A stretch of 64,000 nucleotides of DNA from Ciona savignyi (GCA_000149265.1 CH003409.1:805505-869504), one strand, 5' to 3'; numbered from the stretch's first letter, positions 45,901 to 57,900 are shown. A program made the numbers and translations. Notes: generated by a model not told the origin, from the sequence alone.

Positions 45901-47913
45901 GCGGGAATAACAAAAAATATATCATATCATTTAATAAAACACACCAAATCATACCCAAATAGCTTGCTAACTTAGTGTGTCGCCTGTCATCCGAAAGATG
46001 ATGGTTCGAAACTGAATCTAATCCTAATAAAGTGGCTCATCAATCCCAACATTCCAACCCAGATTTCGTTTTTAATCGCGAACGAGGCGAACGTCGAAAA
46101 CGCTCGAAAGAAATTGAGCGTCCTGGAGCAAGAATCCATGAGCCTCTTGGATGCGGTTGTCCAATCAGAAGAAGAAGAGTACTCCTCCTCCTCCCACTCC
46201 TCCTCATCTGACTCCTCTCCCACTCGGAGCACCGATGTCCTCACATCCGCCTCACTCCGGAGGTTGCGGAGGGAGATACGATCCATGAACGCGACGGTGG
46301 AAACCGCGGAAAAGCTTATGACCATTGTAAACGAAATAATAAGTATTCTGCTTCGTAGTGTGACATGACAGCCATCTTGGGTGTTTCTATGCACTTCCGT
46401 TAAAGAGTGGATATTTATGTGAATGGTGAAACGTAAGGGGTGTGCAACACACGGGCAATCGTTAGATTAACCCTCGTCCACCGTCCGATTATTGAAGCAA
46501 TTACAGCGTGTCCGAAGCTCTTACAGAGTGTTGTGTACGGTGATGGTTTCTTCTAGTTTCAGTAGAACTGTTCTAGTTTAAGTAGAACTCTTCTAGTTTC
46601 AGTAGAACTCTTCTAGTTTAAGTAGAACTCTTTTAGTTTCAGTAGAACTAAACCACTGGTTTCGGGTGATGTCAGAAATTGTCTTGCCTAAAGACACAAC
46701 CGACTAGTTAGAGGCAGGTTTCTACACGACAACTCTCCGTATAATAAACGAAGCACGAACTTACCAAGCTATCAGAAGCTACTACAGTTTGTTGTGTATG
46801 GGACGTTTTAGCACTTTGTTTGGACTTTTCATTCACTGGATCCCACCAATCTTTCCTCGGTTGGCTTACGACGAAATATAAGAGACTGTGGCTGGTTTCA
46901 ATCCCCCGACCGTCTGTCTTTCGATCCAACGCGATACGCCCAAATAATACTTGGTTCAGTCGATGTTTTAAAGGTTTTTAAACCAGGTCCGCCAAGAAAT
47001 CAATGAAAACCTACCGGGGCCAGAATCCAATCGGCAGGAAGCTATCAGACTTACAGTAGAGCGGAGGAATGTAATGATGAACATCACACGCGAGAATCGG
47101 GCTCTTTCCGAACTCCGGAATCGTGTCTCCATCCTCACTCGCATCCGCAACATACTCGCAGCTGACCGAGATCTTTTAGTCAACCTTCGCCAATTTCTTG
47201 ACTCTCTCCTGGACCTGGTGTTACAGATGGAAGCGGCGCATCGGGAAGAGAATCCAGAGGAAGAAAGAGAAGAAGGAAGAAGGCGAAAAAAGAGAGCTTC
47301 GGGACCGGGAAGCATAGAAGAAGCAATGAGAGTCATTCTTTTTCCCGAGGGTGACCAAAAACTCACTGATACGCTAAGTCATAAAAATGATGTTAATGAA
47401 ACCTCAATTGACCTCCTCTCATCTCATGAAATAATCACCTCAACCGTAACTACTTTTTCGTCCCCGCCTCCTTCGTCGACGGCACCACCGTGCGACTTCT
47501 CTCCGTGGGAGAATTATATCTCTCACTTCCTTCAACGTGCCAACCTCGTTTCAATTGATTTGGAGGAGATTGGGGCGCCCGGTGAGGTCGAAGGTGGGGC
47601 ACAGCTTGCCCGAAGCAGCCGGACGGAGGCCCATTACTTTTCCTCCAATACTCGGGTCCCTCCAGAGATTGAAACAGACAATCCTCCGACTAGTCGTCGG
47701 ACTCGAAGGGATGTGACATCGACATCCCAACACCGGAAGCTGCGTTTGAATTTAGAGTGTTATAGACGTTTTCGAAAAGATACGTTTTTTTGGTTCCGTG
47801 AGTTCCGGGATTTGAAAAAAGACGGAAAGCACGGAAAATTGTTGTTCCGACGGATTCTGTCAATCTACGCAGAAAGAACATCAAATACATGCAGAGGCGA
47901 CGATATACACTGA
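36999..47913 (+). CDS. Unrecognised secreted protein with di-cysteine module and helical region
   Basis: Six exons with mutually compatible GT-AG junctions: 36999-37110, 37760-37994, 40798-40914, 41596-41728, 46063-46326 and 46987-47913, joining in phases 1, 2, 2, 0, 0 to about 595 residues. Exon 1 gives a signal peptide (MLPRWAGKLILICYATLLHI). Exon 2 has a Ser/Thr-rich stretch and a CCGSRPFN...CC.GRV......CC module resembling galaxin-type di-cysteine repeats. Exons 3-6 encode long amphipathic helices rich in Glu, Leu and Arg, an acidic Ser run, and furin-like basic sites (RRRKKR, RRTRR). AATAAA follows 87 nt after the stop. The 46326 donor (GTAAAC) is the weakest join. Exon 2 could start 6 nt later at another AG. 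No family is recognised; an extracellular, possibly proteolytically processed protein is inferred. Introns hold many repeats and a complete transposon. Confidence 0.65.
37337..37515 (-). repeat. Partial family-1 SINE
   Basis: GGATATTTATGTTTATCCCA start and CACCCACAGTCGGGTTAG block; the head is lost. It lies in intron 1 of the secreted gene. Confidence 0.65.
38115..38412 (-). repeat. SINE-like repeat, family 1 (near-complete)
   Basis: Full-length copy from GGATAGGATATTCATGTTTA to the head, which reads GGTCTAGCGGTTAAGTGCGT on the minus strand. It is one of the most intact members and useful as a family reference. Confidence 0.88.
38645..38900 (-). repeat. Degenerate family-1 SINE
   Basis: Ordered but weak matches: GGGCAATTATCAGATTACC, CACTGTCCGATTATCGAGGC, TTGCCCAAGGACAA. 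Confidence 0.45.
39430..39700 (+). repeat. SINE-like repeat, family 1
   Basis: Head GATTAGCATGGTGGGTAAGC with CGTCGCCTTTCATGCGAAAG, and body with GGTAAACCGACGGTGGGCGC. In intron 2 of the secreted gene. Confidence 0.7.
40955..41045 (+). repeat. SINE-like repeat, family 2
   Basis: GGTGACCGAATGGTTAAGGC head, TTCTATACCAAGG spacer and GGTTCGAAACTTGGCTCAGT block. In intron 3 of the secreted gene, 40 bp after its exon. Confidence 0.65.
41325..41500 (-). repeat. Partial family-1 SINE
   Basis: GGGTTACTGGGGCAATTGTA and GTGCCTTGTCCAAGGACAC blocks mark the body; both ends are lost. Confidence 0.55.
41765..41862 (-). repeat. SINE-like repeat, family 2
   Basis: Minus-strand copy with GGTTCGAAACTCAG-like second block and a head degraded at GGTTACGTTAACTGCTCGAC. 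Confidence 0.55.
42776..42888 (+). repeat. SINE-like repeat, family 2
   Basis: A degenerate head at CGGTCGTGTATCCCACGGTT, then GAATTCTATACAAAATTGGT and CACCATGGGTTCGTAACTTA. Confidence 0.55.
42891..43122. repeat. Purine/pyrimidine-rich repeat with inverted ends
   Basis: The left end GGGTAGCACTAAGGGAAGG and the right end (reverse complement GGGCAACACTAAAATAGG) are imperfect inverted repeats around a G-rich run and a CTAACCCTAACTTTAACCC stretch. Similar G-rich/CTAACCC/C-rich arrangements occur at 45660-45860 and 55400-55560, with weaker ones near 25860 and 59670. This suggests a small repeat family of unknown type. Confidence 0.4.
43261..43841 (+). repeat. Left 581-bp terminal inverted repeat
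   Basis: Pairs with 45021-45601 in inverse orientation. The first ~220 bp differ at only about one position by eye; scattered substitutions and 1-2 bp changes appear further in (around 43530-43620 and 43735-43760). Confidence 0.92.
44160..44528 (+). CDS. THAP-domain protein of the TTAA element (start uncertain)
   Basis: The 122-codon frame encodes a THAP zinc-finger: Cys-x4-Cys (YCFAPGCTN), 46 residues, then Cys-x2-His (VCSAH), with the conserved FHRFP and W between them and the VPTVF box after it. THAP domains bind DNA and are shared by host factors and several transposon groups. After the domain only a short Ser/Thr tail follows, so there is no transposase. No ATG is in frame: the nearest, ATG at 44125 (MPKVKPLRRK), is in another frame and would join only with a 1-nt shift or an unseen splice. 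The frame as marked starts at GTG and may be a decayed or incomplete gene. Its 3' end overlaps the opposing frame by 49 bp. Confidence 0.75.
   Translation: MIGAYCFAPGCTNSYYSTRNFNPPVLFHRFPHNDKKQMKQWIQQCKRSKLPGKRTTVCSAHICDKDYHSKIVFDSNGVAKMMKTNHLVKNTVPTVFNFSDYDFKHSDQPSTSSATSRTSLSK
44480..44839 (-). CDS. P2X7 C-terminal-like cysteine-domain protein of the TTAA element
   Basis: A 119-residue frame starts at ATG (MDDSFQHSGMDERNF). Its centre, TWCRCKNCILMDTPQECLCC, has the W-C-x-C-x2-C...E-C-x-C-C pattern of the zinc-binding cytosolic ballast domain of P2X7 receptors, a domain also found outside the receptor in many animal genes. No membrane segments are present, so it is not a channel. The family usually continues further after the CC motif, so the protein may be truncated or spliced. 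It runs tail-to-tail with the THAP frame and is probably part of the transposon's cargo. Confidence 0.65.
   Translation of the reverse strand: MDDSFQHSGMDERNFIVHNKITQIQSYAFKPRKTSESIIENASPIEENVYLATLPIDMTWCRCKNCILMDTPQECLCCMNVHAFVHKITPHWTCTTKSPYFSIIYLDKEVLEVALDVLG
45021..45601 (-). repeat. Right 581-bp terminal inverted repeat
   Basis: Inverse copy of 43261-43841. Its inner boundary is CATGAAAGAAATAGGCTGTT and its outer end is CTTCAGTTCCCCT, followed by TTAA. Confidence 0.92.
46405..46760 (-). repeat. Family-1 SINE expanded by an internal minisatellite
   Basis: The tail side (GGATATTTATGTGAATGG) and GCAACACACGGGCAATCGTT block are clear. The segment that normally reads TTCCTTTAATTTGGTAGAAC is expanded into five 20-bp units. 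It lies in intron 5 of the secreted gene. Confidence 0.7.
46551..46650. repeat. 20-bp minisatellite, five units
   Basis: Units of TTCTAGTTTCAGTAGAACTC alternate C and A at position 10 (TTTCAG/TTTAAG), giving a 40-bp higher-order pattern. Confidence 0.9.
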
Positions 47914-47999
47914 TACCATCAGATCCCCCAGTCAACATCTCACACATCTTGGGAATGAACCCGTTATCGTAGATAACTTCACCCGGGTTAGAGAAATTC

Positions 48000-48005
48000 A
48001 ATAAA
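48000..48005 (+). terminator. Poly(A) signal AATAAA of the secreted-protein gene
   Basis: AATAAA 87 nt downstream of the TGA at 47911-47913; supports 47913 as the true gene end. Confidence 0.5.
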
Positions 48006-48357
48006 ACACCGATCATACGTTTTAAATTTGTTTTTTTTTATAAAGTTTTAAAAGTTAGTCATCATATTAGGCCTATATTAATAGAAACGGGAGATTCGGA
48101 TAATAAAAATAGTAATACCGTAACGGTATAAGTAAAAATCTGACCAGGTTAGGAATTAACATTCTTGTGTAGTCGATTACAAAAGTTAAGTTTAACCTCA
48201 TATTTGGTTCAACTGTCTGTTTTTTTTTTGTACTTGGAACAATGTTATTTGGAATCTCTGTGGACCCATAAACTGTGACATGCAATGTTAGCGGTATGTG
48301 TGTAAATATCTGTAACATCATCGAAGCAAATCTCTTAACCTTTCTTTTTCTGACTGC

Positions 48358-48560
48358 TTAGTTTTCAGTTGGTAAAAGCGTGGACTTTCATTCAAAAAAC
48401 TGGTGGGTCGAAACCAGCTTCTATCTGATGAGTTATGTCCTTAAGTAAGACAAAGATGTCGGTAGGACCCAGTTGATTAATGAGTCAAATAAAAACAATA
48501 GCGATCATATACACCACACTTTAATATGTCATGTAGCCCGACGAATCAACCTCGGTAAAA
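48358..48560 (+). repeat. Diverged family-1 SINE
   Basis: Head at GGTAAAAGCGTGGACTTTCA, then GTCGAAACCAGC and a CATATACACCACACTTTAAT body block. Confidence 0.55.
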
Positions 48561-48587
48561 TCTGTACAGTCGTGTATTTGTTTCGCT

Positions 48588-48682
48588 CGTGTGGCTGATT
48601 GGTTAACGTTCACAGAATCTTACATGAAAATGGTCCTAGTGACAAGCTCATCATTGGTTCGAAACTTGTCTTGGTTTACAAA
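48588..48682 (+). repeat. SINE-like repeat, family 2
   Basis: CTCGTGTGGCTGATTGGTTA head and CATCATTGGTTCGAAACTTG block. Confidence 0.65.
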
Positions 48683-48905
48683 AGAACACAGTAGAATAAA
48701 TCTGGTTTTATTGAAGAAATAATCAATTTAATCTTAATAAATTCAAGATTTTTTGTTTGATTGGTAGTTCACGATTTGAAGTTCCAAATTTCACAGAATT
48801 GTACACTTGTAAGGTAACCGCAAATATCGGTAAATGAATGTCACACTGGTTTTACGACACACAAATTCTCTCCACATCACTATGTACATCATCCACTCTT
48901 TGTAT

Positions 48906-51900
48906 TCATCGACCATCCACCCAAGTTATCGCCATCGCTTTCGTTACGTCATGTAATCTACAGGACACCTCCTTTGTTTCTGCATCTATGACATCAACAC
49001 CGTTCTCTCCAGCCGAAGCAACATGGCGGTCGTACCTAGCATTCAATGGATCGGTTAAGAGGGTAATCACCACCGTGCTAGAGAAACGCTTAGCGTTTTA
49101 CGGATTAGACCTCCTGCGATCCAACCGCAAACAGCTGTCGTTAGGTCGAACACTTCGCAATCAATTTAATAAATTCGAATTGTTGGACGGTTGTGTGACG
49201 AAATGGTTAATGCTATCTCTTTATTCAGCGATTTTTAAACACAAACGACCTTATTTGCGAGGCAATTATGCTTGTCTAACTGGGGTGGATAAAATAAGTA
49301 ATGAGAAATAAAAGAAATAATAAATTTGAGTTATCAGCGTAATTGATTCACACAAGCCTTCAACAACGACGTTTGAAAACGAACCCAGAGAACCATGTCC
49401 AGCACATTTGTGTATAACAGTCGGTTATGTTGCTGGTTTAAGACCAGGTGTCATGATATATACGCTTTATGACCGGTCTCCGCACTAGACAAATTACCGA
49501 ATAGTTACTTCCCATAAGAAGGTACTTATGCTATGAGACAAATCATAAAAATACGATGATTTTTATAACCATTACCATTCAAAATGCTTGAGATGCCTAA
49601 AATAACTTGTTTTAACGTATTCAAATGATACAATATCTTAAACCAACTTTAAAAACAAAAGAACCTTAATCCTTACCGTAAACCTTAAGACGAGGTTGCC
49701 AATATACGGATATCTAGAATGCTTTAACGCCGAAACACGTTTGCGTGGGTCTTATGAGATTATCCGATGATTAATTACTGAATAAACATTCTTTCAATTT
49801 CACCTTGTACAGCCAAGGCACGTATATAAACATTATCCGTTATTTAGCAGCTAAAGAAGGCGTCCTTTGAAAATGTGCACATGTTTTGATAGAATTTAAC
49901 CTCTTATAAAGATACCGTATTTTTGGGTCTACGAAATTTTTACCGATGTCATTATACCAGAAAATGGTAACAAGGTGACTTTACGTGCAAACTGACAGCT
50001 AACTATACTGCTCGTCGAAAGTTGTTTGCAATTACTGTCTTTTAACATGGCCTATACATAGCTTCGATTCTGTGACTAATTTAAGTATAAGTCAGTGGTG
50101 TTAACCATCCGACCACCTAACCACTGTTTGGTTCAACATCTTACCAAGAACTGGGTACAAGCAGTCTACTTCGAGGCTCCCAAGGAAAGTCAGATGTTTG
50201 TAGGGGTCGGGAAAGACCATCAATCACCCCCACCTCTCCCGTACTTGTGTCCAAATGCATTACTTCAGCTGGTGATAATTTATTATTTGTTAAAAAAGGT
50301 AAGTTTAACTTCGGGAATTGTTTTTTTTTTAAATTATTGTTTTAGCCGTTTTCACTAAACTCTTATAGTAGAAACAAATCAGAGGGAGGTATTTATTACG
50401 AAAATAATTTAAAAAATGGATACCTACGATTTAAGTATAACATTTAATTATATATAAAAAAACAATAAATGTGAAAGTTAATTTTGATTTGTTATTGATC
50501 TATATTTCCCAACAATAACCATTGTCAGTATCTGTGACAAGGGAGTTAAGAATTTAACAAACGTATTTGTTTTATCATAAAGGGAAATAACTAATAGTTA
50601 AACACAAGATTTTTATAGAAATAATCATTCGTCAGATAACCGCAGGCCCATAGCTAAGTTGTTTGTGCTGTTGTTATTGTGTACAGTACAAGACGCTGTT
50701 TGGTTTATTTTCAACCAATCAATTAATCCGTTGGGCACAAGCAAAGTTAAGTGCCTTGCTTATGAATAGTGATGATCTAAACCACAAAAAATATTTACTT
50801 GAAACCTGGACAATCCACTTGGTACCACTTAATCGAAGTGGTGTTCACTAAGTGCTTTGCCCAGGACCAGATGTAAAACAGTGTTTACAGGGTAATAAAC
50901 AAGGTAACAAAATTTAAGGAAATTTATAGTACTTTACGTTAAATTGTGTTAAATGAATTAATCATTAAGCAGGAATAGCAGTTACCTTGTGATTGCGATG
51001 ATATGTAGACGGTGGTTTGACGCAGATTAGAGTGCTTTTGTTCGAATGCCGCATCAGCCACAGCGAAATTAGTGTGAAGTACCTGCGGTCCGGATTGAAC
51101 TGGTTAGATGTGGTTAACAACAGCTGTGTGAACTTACAATGGGTTCTGTGAGGTCACCGCTGCTGGTAATGTTGTACAGACGGACTTGCTGTTTTTCAGG
51201 ATAAACTCTCAAGACGTGCTGACCGTCAGATGAAGTAAACTCACGGTCGAAATCAGATTCTGAAAATAAATGTAAAAACAATCAGACTTAGGTCGAAGTG
51301 TGACCGAATGGTAAGTGCGACCGATTCGTATACCGCATTTCCTATGTTTATAACCCCTATATGATTTCACAAATAAAATTATTCTTTTATTACAGGGCAT
51401 CGCACAAAGTTAAAGTGAAGAAAACCTGTTCGAAAGGGGTTACCCTCGTTTTTTGTCGGGCAATGCATTAAACCCATGATAATCGCTTTTGTTTAAAAAA
51501 ATACTGTATGTATCGGTCGCGTTAACCATTCGCCCACACAACCGTGCTCCATGATGCAGAGGCATAGTTAATCGTCGGAGTGTGCTCACTCACCTTGGTT
51601 CGTTTCTACAACTTTCTCTGTCGCGGTTTCCACGGTAACGGTTCGGGGTAACTCCCCTCCCTGGTAAGCACACGTGACGTGAAGAAGCCCGCCGATTGGT
51701 TGATAAAACATGTTTTCAGGGGAACACCCATGAGGACTCAGGTCAATTGTTGCGTCATCGTACAAAAGCGTTCCCAAGTTAAGCTTGTAAATGACCTGCA
51801 GATGTTTTCTCAGTTAGATGCTGAATCACAACAATGGCATAACAAGCATATATGGATTTCTCAGTTAAAATTTATTATTACCGGTAACTCAAAGAAAGAG

Positions 51901-54900
51901 AAGGGGGAATACGGGAAACTACCCATTTAGGGTAATAATGCCTAAAAATGTTATTCCTTCTATGTTGTTGTAAATAGTACATGGAGTAAGCTTAAGCGTC
52001 TTGCGTTTTTATTATCCAATATGTAAATGTTTTTAAACATTCTGACATATTACCAAACAGTTGTTTTGTTAATTTAATTAAGATCACATTTAACCTTGAT
52101 ATAACCTTACAAAAAAATAAGAGATACAAAAAATAAAGTTGATAATGGGCCAGACTAATGTTTTAGTGGTTAACTGGACGAATAAAAAATGCTAATCGAA
52201 GTTAAATTCCTTTAAACCACCAAATGTGGTTTACTTGTAATCAACGTTTTAATAAAATAATCACCTGTCGACCCCTGTGCACAATATATCCGTATCTTGA
52301 TTGTGTATTGAGTGGGCTTTCGGGTGGAATGAAGAACGAATACACTGCAAGATCTATACTGTTTCCGCCATCTAGCGGTTGGATTTGAGCAGCAAAATGC
52401 ATCCCTGGAACGCTCGCCGCGTAGATGACTTGTAAGTTGGACATTCGCCGAGAGCCGTCGACCCAACAATGCACAAATAGCTGTGAATGGTATTAATCGT
52501 CAAATATGTGGAATGGCCTACGGAGCCACTTTATGCGCGAAGTAGAGTTCTGATATCACCGAAATTTAGGTTTGACGCACTTTATCGATTTCTTGCATTA
52601 CAATGCCAGAAATAAGATCCAATGTATATTAACTATTAAGTTAAAGACACTTACCGCATCTTCTATTCCAAATATTATTCTAATTTATCATTTTTACCGC
52701 CCTAGTGCGAACTTATGATGGACCTGTCACTATGACCGTTTTATATATATAAATCCATTTCGGCCACAGTTCCGCTCAGGAACGGTTGTGTGACCAAATG
52801 GTTAAAGCGTCCGAATCAAATAATACTTTTTATGTAAAAAAAACGATTTATATACTAGTCCATTATAGTTTTGGAACTAAGACAGGTGGAAAATAAATTT
52901 TAACTTTACGTTTGGAGAGATTTTGTTCAATATTATCACCATATAACCTACCTGGTCTGTAGAAGCGACGTAGTAGAGTTCAACCGGCATCGGGTCGGTT
53001 GCCAAGACTTCAACAACTCTTTCCAACCTTAAGTCTACGACCACCACCCGGTTCTCAGTGGGTTGAGCAGCGTATACGAACCGGGAGCCAGCTACCACAG
53101 CACTGGACCAGTTGCAGTGACGTACACCGTCGCTGTTCATTATCTGGCACAGTTTGTTCTGGAAGAAATACAAGTAACAAAATTATTTTAGGGATAGGAT
53201 GGGATATTCATGTTTATTAACGTGAATGGGAAAACGCAAGGGACGTTAGCACACGGTAAATCATCGGATTTCCTCACATCCATTGTCGGGTTACTGGAGC
53301 TATTGCAGTGTGTTGTGTATTTTGTAATTAACATGTTACTTTAATTTTGAACCCACGGCCAGTTTGAAGTCTTAAACTCTACAGCTGAAATGTGACGCAG
53401 GATGTTTTTCTACAGCGCGAAGGAATGCGTGTTTAACTTGATACAGTCGTTTTGGTTGCCGAAACCAGCAGCTAGATTTGACTCCAAAAACATTCGGATT
53501 CCGGCTGGCGCTCTAACCGACTGAGCTCTACTCTGATTGAAGGATTTGAATTCGAAACTGGTCGATAGCTAGTCGTACCGAACCTCTTAATCATACACAA
53601 CACACTGCAGTGGATTCACTGCGAATAAAAATGAACGATCCATACAGTTCCTGCCGGTCAGATATATACATCCACACCAATCATGTTCACCTGTCGAAGT
53701 AGTCCAGGAAGAGCTTCATCCGCTTGAATCCTCCGAAGCTCTTGGCAGGATCTTGGATCCAGGATTACAATACCAGACTCGTGGAAGATAAAAAAGGCCG
53801 CAACTTCTCCATTTGCGTATTCTTAAAAGCATTAGATCAGTGCTAATTACGTTACGACAGTGAAACCAAAAAGCCTTAACTTATAAGCCTTTTTCTAGAT
53901 ATTATCTTACAAATATTTGTTGAAATTTAAAAAAATTACTTACATATTAATATTAAGATCGAAAAACATTCTAAAAAATTATTTATTAGTTACACCGGCT
54001 TATAAAATTAATAAGTTTTGTAATTGTATAGAGGATAACAGGGTTGAATGTTTTGTACAAACATCACAAAAACAATCTTGCTTTTCTACCTGATGTTTCT
54101 ACCATATCTTCTACAAACACAGCTCCAATCTCTTCGTTAGACCCTGCAACGTTTGTAGCCAGGCAGCTGTAGGCCGCGCTGTCCGACTCTTGTGCCGAGT
54201 TAATATGAAGTTCGGTGTTGTTACCTGGATATGATGACAAACTTGAATTATTTTTAACCTAGGAGGATGGGAGAAGAGAAATTTGACAGTATACCCTGTT
54301 GCCTCCCGGGTTTTTGAAGTACGGGTTCTCTGCTTAGTTTCTGTTAAGTAGAGTCGGTTGTATTTTATGACAACATTTTCTGAATCTACTGCTTTAATGG
54401 ATTAACCCGGCAGTGGGTACAAGGTAAATCTGACGATAAAGCCCCTTGCTTTTTCCCATTTATTTTATGACATGCCACTTTGTGGAAGTTTCCTGAAACA
54501 TGTGGATTAACATATACCCTGCCGTAATGCGTGGTAGAAACGTGCGATTTAAGTTAAATGTTCTAAGGAAAATTGGACACTGCATATTCGGACATCGTAT
54601 TGTATGGGATATTTACGTTTTAATAGTTTTTGTTCTATCATTAAATAGAATATTGTTATACCGATGAAAACGCAATGGGTCGTTATCACACACAATATCG
54701 CCGAATTATCTTGCGTTCACTGTAAAAAAACTAAACATGACAGGATTTGCATAATCATACTGCTGAAACTGTAAAGTTACTGAAGCTTGAAAATTGTTCA
54801 TATTCATGCTTAAACTGCTTACTCATGATGACGTATCTTCCGCTCTCCATTTCAAGTTGATCTCCGTTCATCAACCACGTGATACGGGGCGGGGGGATTC

Positions 54901-57900
54901 CCCTAATGTGACACATCACGTTGAAACTGCTCCCAGTCTCAACATGTTGGGTTCGTGGATAGATCTGTGGTCATGGTTTGATCAATACGACAAATGCCAT
55001 CAAAAACTTTATAATATAAGCACATTACCATTTATAATGCGCGGGGTATGGTAGAATATGGCGACAATTTCATGGTTAGTCGCAAAAAAACGATCCGACT
55101 TCTGGTTCGGTAATTTTTTTACTTTTTTTATCCTGCTAATTTTTGAATCCATGATAGGAATAGGCACGTTACTAAGTAGGCTACGTGATTTAAGTAAAAG
55201 TCGGTTTATAAATTAGTCGAACCAAACATTCGACCCTACGATCATTTACTCTTTGTCACTATTCCATGTGTGCTACCAGTATTGTAATGTATACATGGTG
55301 GGTCGGGTGGTAGAAATCTCTTGCGTTATCCACTAGGACAACGAATTGTTTAACCGACCGACTAGCTTAATGGAGAAGTGCGTCTCCCTTTAGCAAAGGG
55401 AATATAAAATGCAGGGGTTTTAGAGGGTGCAGAGGGTGCAAAGGGTGGATTGGTGTTAAGGTTGTGCTAGAAGGTTGGGTTAGGTATTGGGCTAAAATAA
55501 TTCATCTAACAACCCCCCTTCCCTTTCTTCTTTCCCTTCTTTCCCCTTTACTAACCTTAACATGAGGGGCGGAATGGACTGAAAGTCGGATCACTTGTTT
55601 CATTTCTGGTCGTTTTCTCGCGTGGCAAGTGTAGTTTCCAGCGTTTTTCGGGCTTACCTCCGAAATCTTCAACTGGTCCCCAATAACCTGTTGAAAAGTA
55701 AGAAATATTGGTGGCATGGAAAAAATTTTAAAAATCTTGACACGTTTTGTTAATCTCCTGTGCGCATACAGACCTTACAAGGTTATAGTTGATCATATAA
55801 ACAAACGTATTTTTATCACACCAAGTAAATAAATATTGTACAGAATGAACTTTGGAATTAAAATGGGTCGGGAAATGGAAAAATGGCACAAAGTAGTTTA
55901 AACAGACAAATCAGAGCTGTTTAGCTTACTATAAACCGCGTTTGCATTGTCGATGTAAACATAAGATTTAAAAGTGAATTGTTTTATTTCACTGGGTCAG
56001 TTGCAATGGAGTCGTCACCATGTTTCTTTTTATACAGCATATGTTATACGAAACAGTCGCGCTAACCATTCGGCCACAGGACCATTTAAAGTAAAGTAGA
56101 AAGATATTTAAAAAAATACCATATATAGATATATGAGTATTTAAGTTCATCAGCCTAAGTTGTTTGCACTAAAAAAATAAATAGTTTAAGTAACCTAATT
56201 GTTGTGATTTATACACATAATGGTTTCTAAATAAAAAAACGATATTACTGAAAATACGATTGTTCTTTAAATTTACACAAATTCCGGTATGTGAAATTTC
56301 GAGTAGTTCAACTTACGTTGATATTTGGATTTCCTTGTGCCTGTACGTCATATCCGTAATGTCGCCATATTGGATTTGGGTCGCCTTTGATGCCACACTG
56401 AAGTGACACACTCCCCCCACAGATAGCAGTTTCGAGCACGACACGTTTATCAATTGGAAGATGTAGCTCCGTAATATCTGATACGATTAGCGTGGTGGGT
56501 TAAGGCATCGCCTTTCCGACGAATGGTTGCAGACTCGAAACTGGTCACTAGCTACTTGGTTGTGCGTAAAGAACTTAAAGGATATTACCTGTACTCAGTG
56601 AAATAATGGGTTCTACTATATTAAAGGAAAGTCTGAATCATATACAACACGCTACAATAGCTCTGGTAACCCGACGGTGGGCGGGAGGTGATCTGACGAT
56701 TGCCCATGTGTTAACGCTCATTGCGTTTTTCCATTCACGGAGATAAACATGAATATCCTATCGGAATAGGATAGGACCTATCCTATTCCGATAGAGAGAA
56801 TCATTAATTATAGATTCATCTCCTGTTCTCGTTTTTCATTGCCACGTATGACAGCGTCGACTATTTATGCTGATTATTCAAAGCTGCGATCTTAAAAACT
56901 AAAAGGCCTAATAGCATTATGGGAACAAGGATTCATCGATTTTAGAAACTGCATGAATTATTAACCCCAATGTATACGTCGTATGGCTTGTTATTATCGT
57001 AGAAACTTACAAAAAATAGACTTCTTCTTCAGTTATTTATTATTCTTTATTTTTGTTAGTCGCCGAGTGCAATTTAAAATGTCAAGTATTTGCAAAATGT
57101 ACAATATTAAACGTAGTTGGTTACCCTGTCGGTTCACTTGGATCATTGATTATCCAGCCACATACTGGGACGTTTTAATTACATGTCTTTCAATGGAATT
57201 GCAATATGGTGGTATCGATTGACCAATATTGTACGGGAAATCGGATTTAATTGCGACTAGAAATTTGACATCTGTCGTTAGCGCGAATTGCATAACAAAT
57301 GAACTGAATATACTTGCGTAATATTTCGTTTCTTTCCCTTATTATAACCCCTGCGTACTGTGATTTTCTAAACGATCATAACTACTGGACGCAAAATGTT
57401 TCTATAGCGTGGGGAGGATATTCCTTTCTAATTAACACTGTAAAGGTACCACAATGGGGTAGTTATATTTCACAACCATTAGGGAAACAGATCCCACAAG
57501 CATTATGAAAATAGTTTCAACGAAAAATATTGGAATTCAAAAAGATGGTGTGAATTATGTCTCGTACTTTGGTTTATTTTATACAAGCATTGGAAATATA
57601 TATACAGAAAACCGTTACTTACTGTAGAGTTTTAACAACTCGTGTATATCAAGGGCATGGTCCTGGTTTGCATCTCCGTGTTGTAAGATGTGGAACAGAG
57701 AACACGGAAGCGGAAAGATTCTGTCCAAGTCTTCCAACGTGGAAATCTAAAGGATGATTAAGAATGGTGGAAAATGTTTATGTTATGAAATGGTCGTGTG
57801 ACCAAATGATTTACACGAAGGTACATATACCGCTTTTTTATACAAAAAAAAACAGTCTTTGTGACTATCCCATCATAGTATCGAAACTCAGGCTGGTAAA

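Larger units (their letters stand above)
47914..48905. other. Convergent 3' intergenic region
   Basis: Just under 1 kb between the stop of the secreted gene and the stop of the FSTL gene. It holds AATAAA at 48000-48005 (plus) and family-1 and family-2 SINE copies. No coding frame is supported. Confidence 0.6.

Noticed and set aside
48838-49311. 157-codon frame on the plus strand
   Set aside because: It is antisense to the last FSTL exon (48906-49035), whose frame matches the FSTL5 C-terminus and ends in a stop in the right place.
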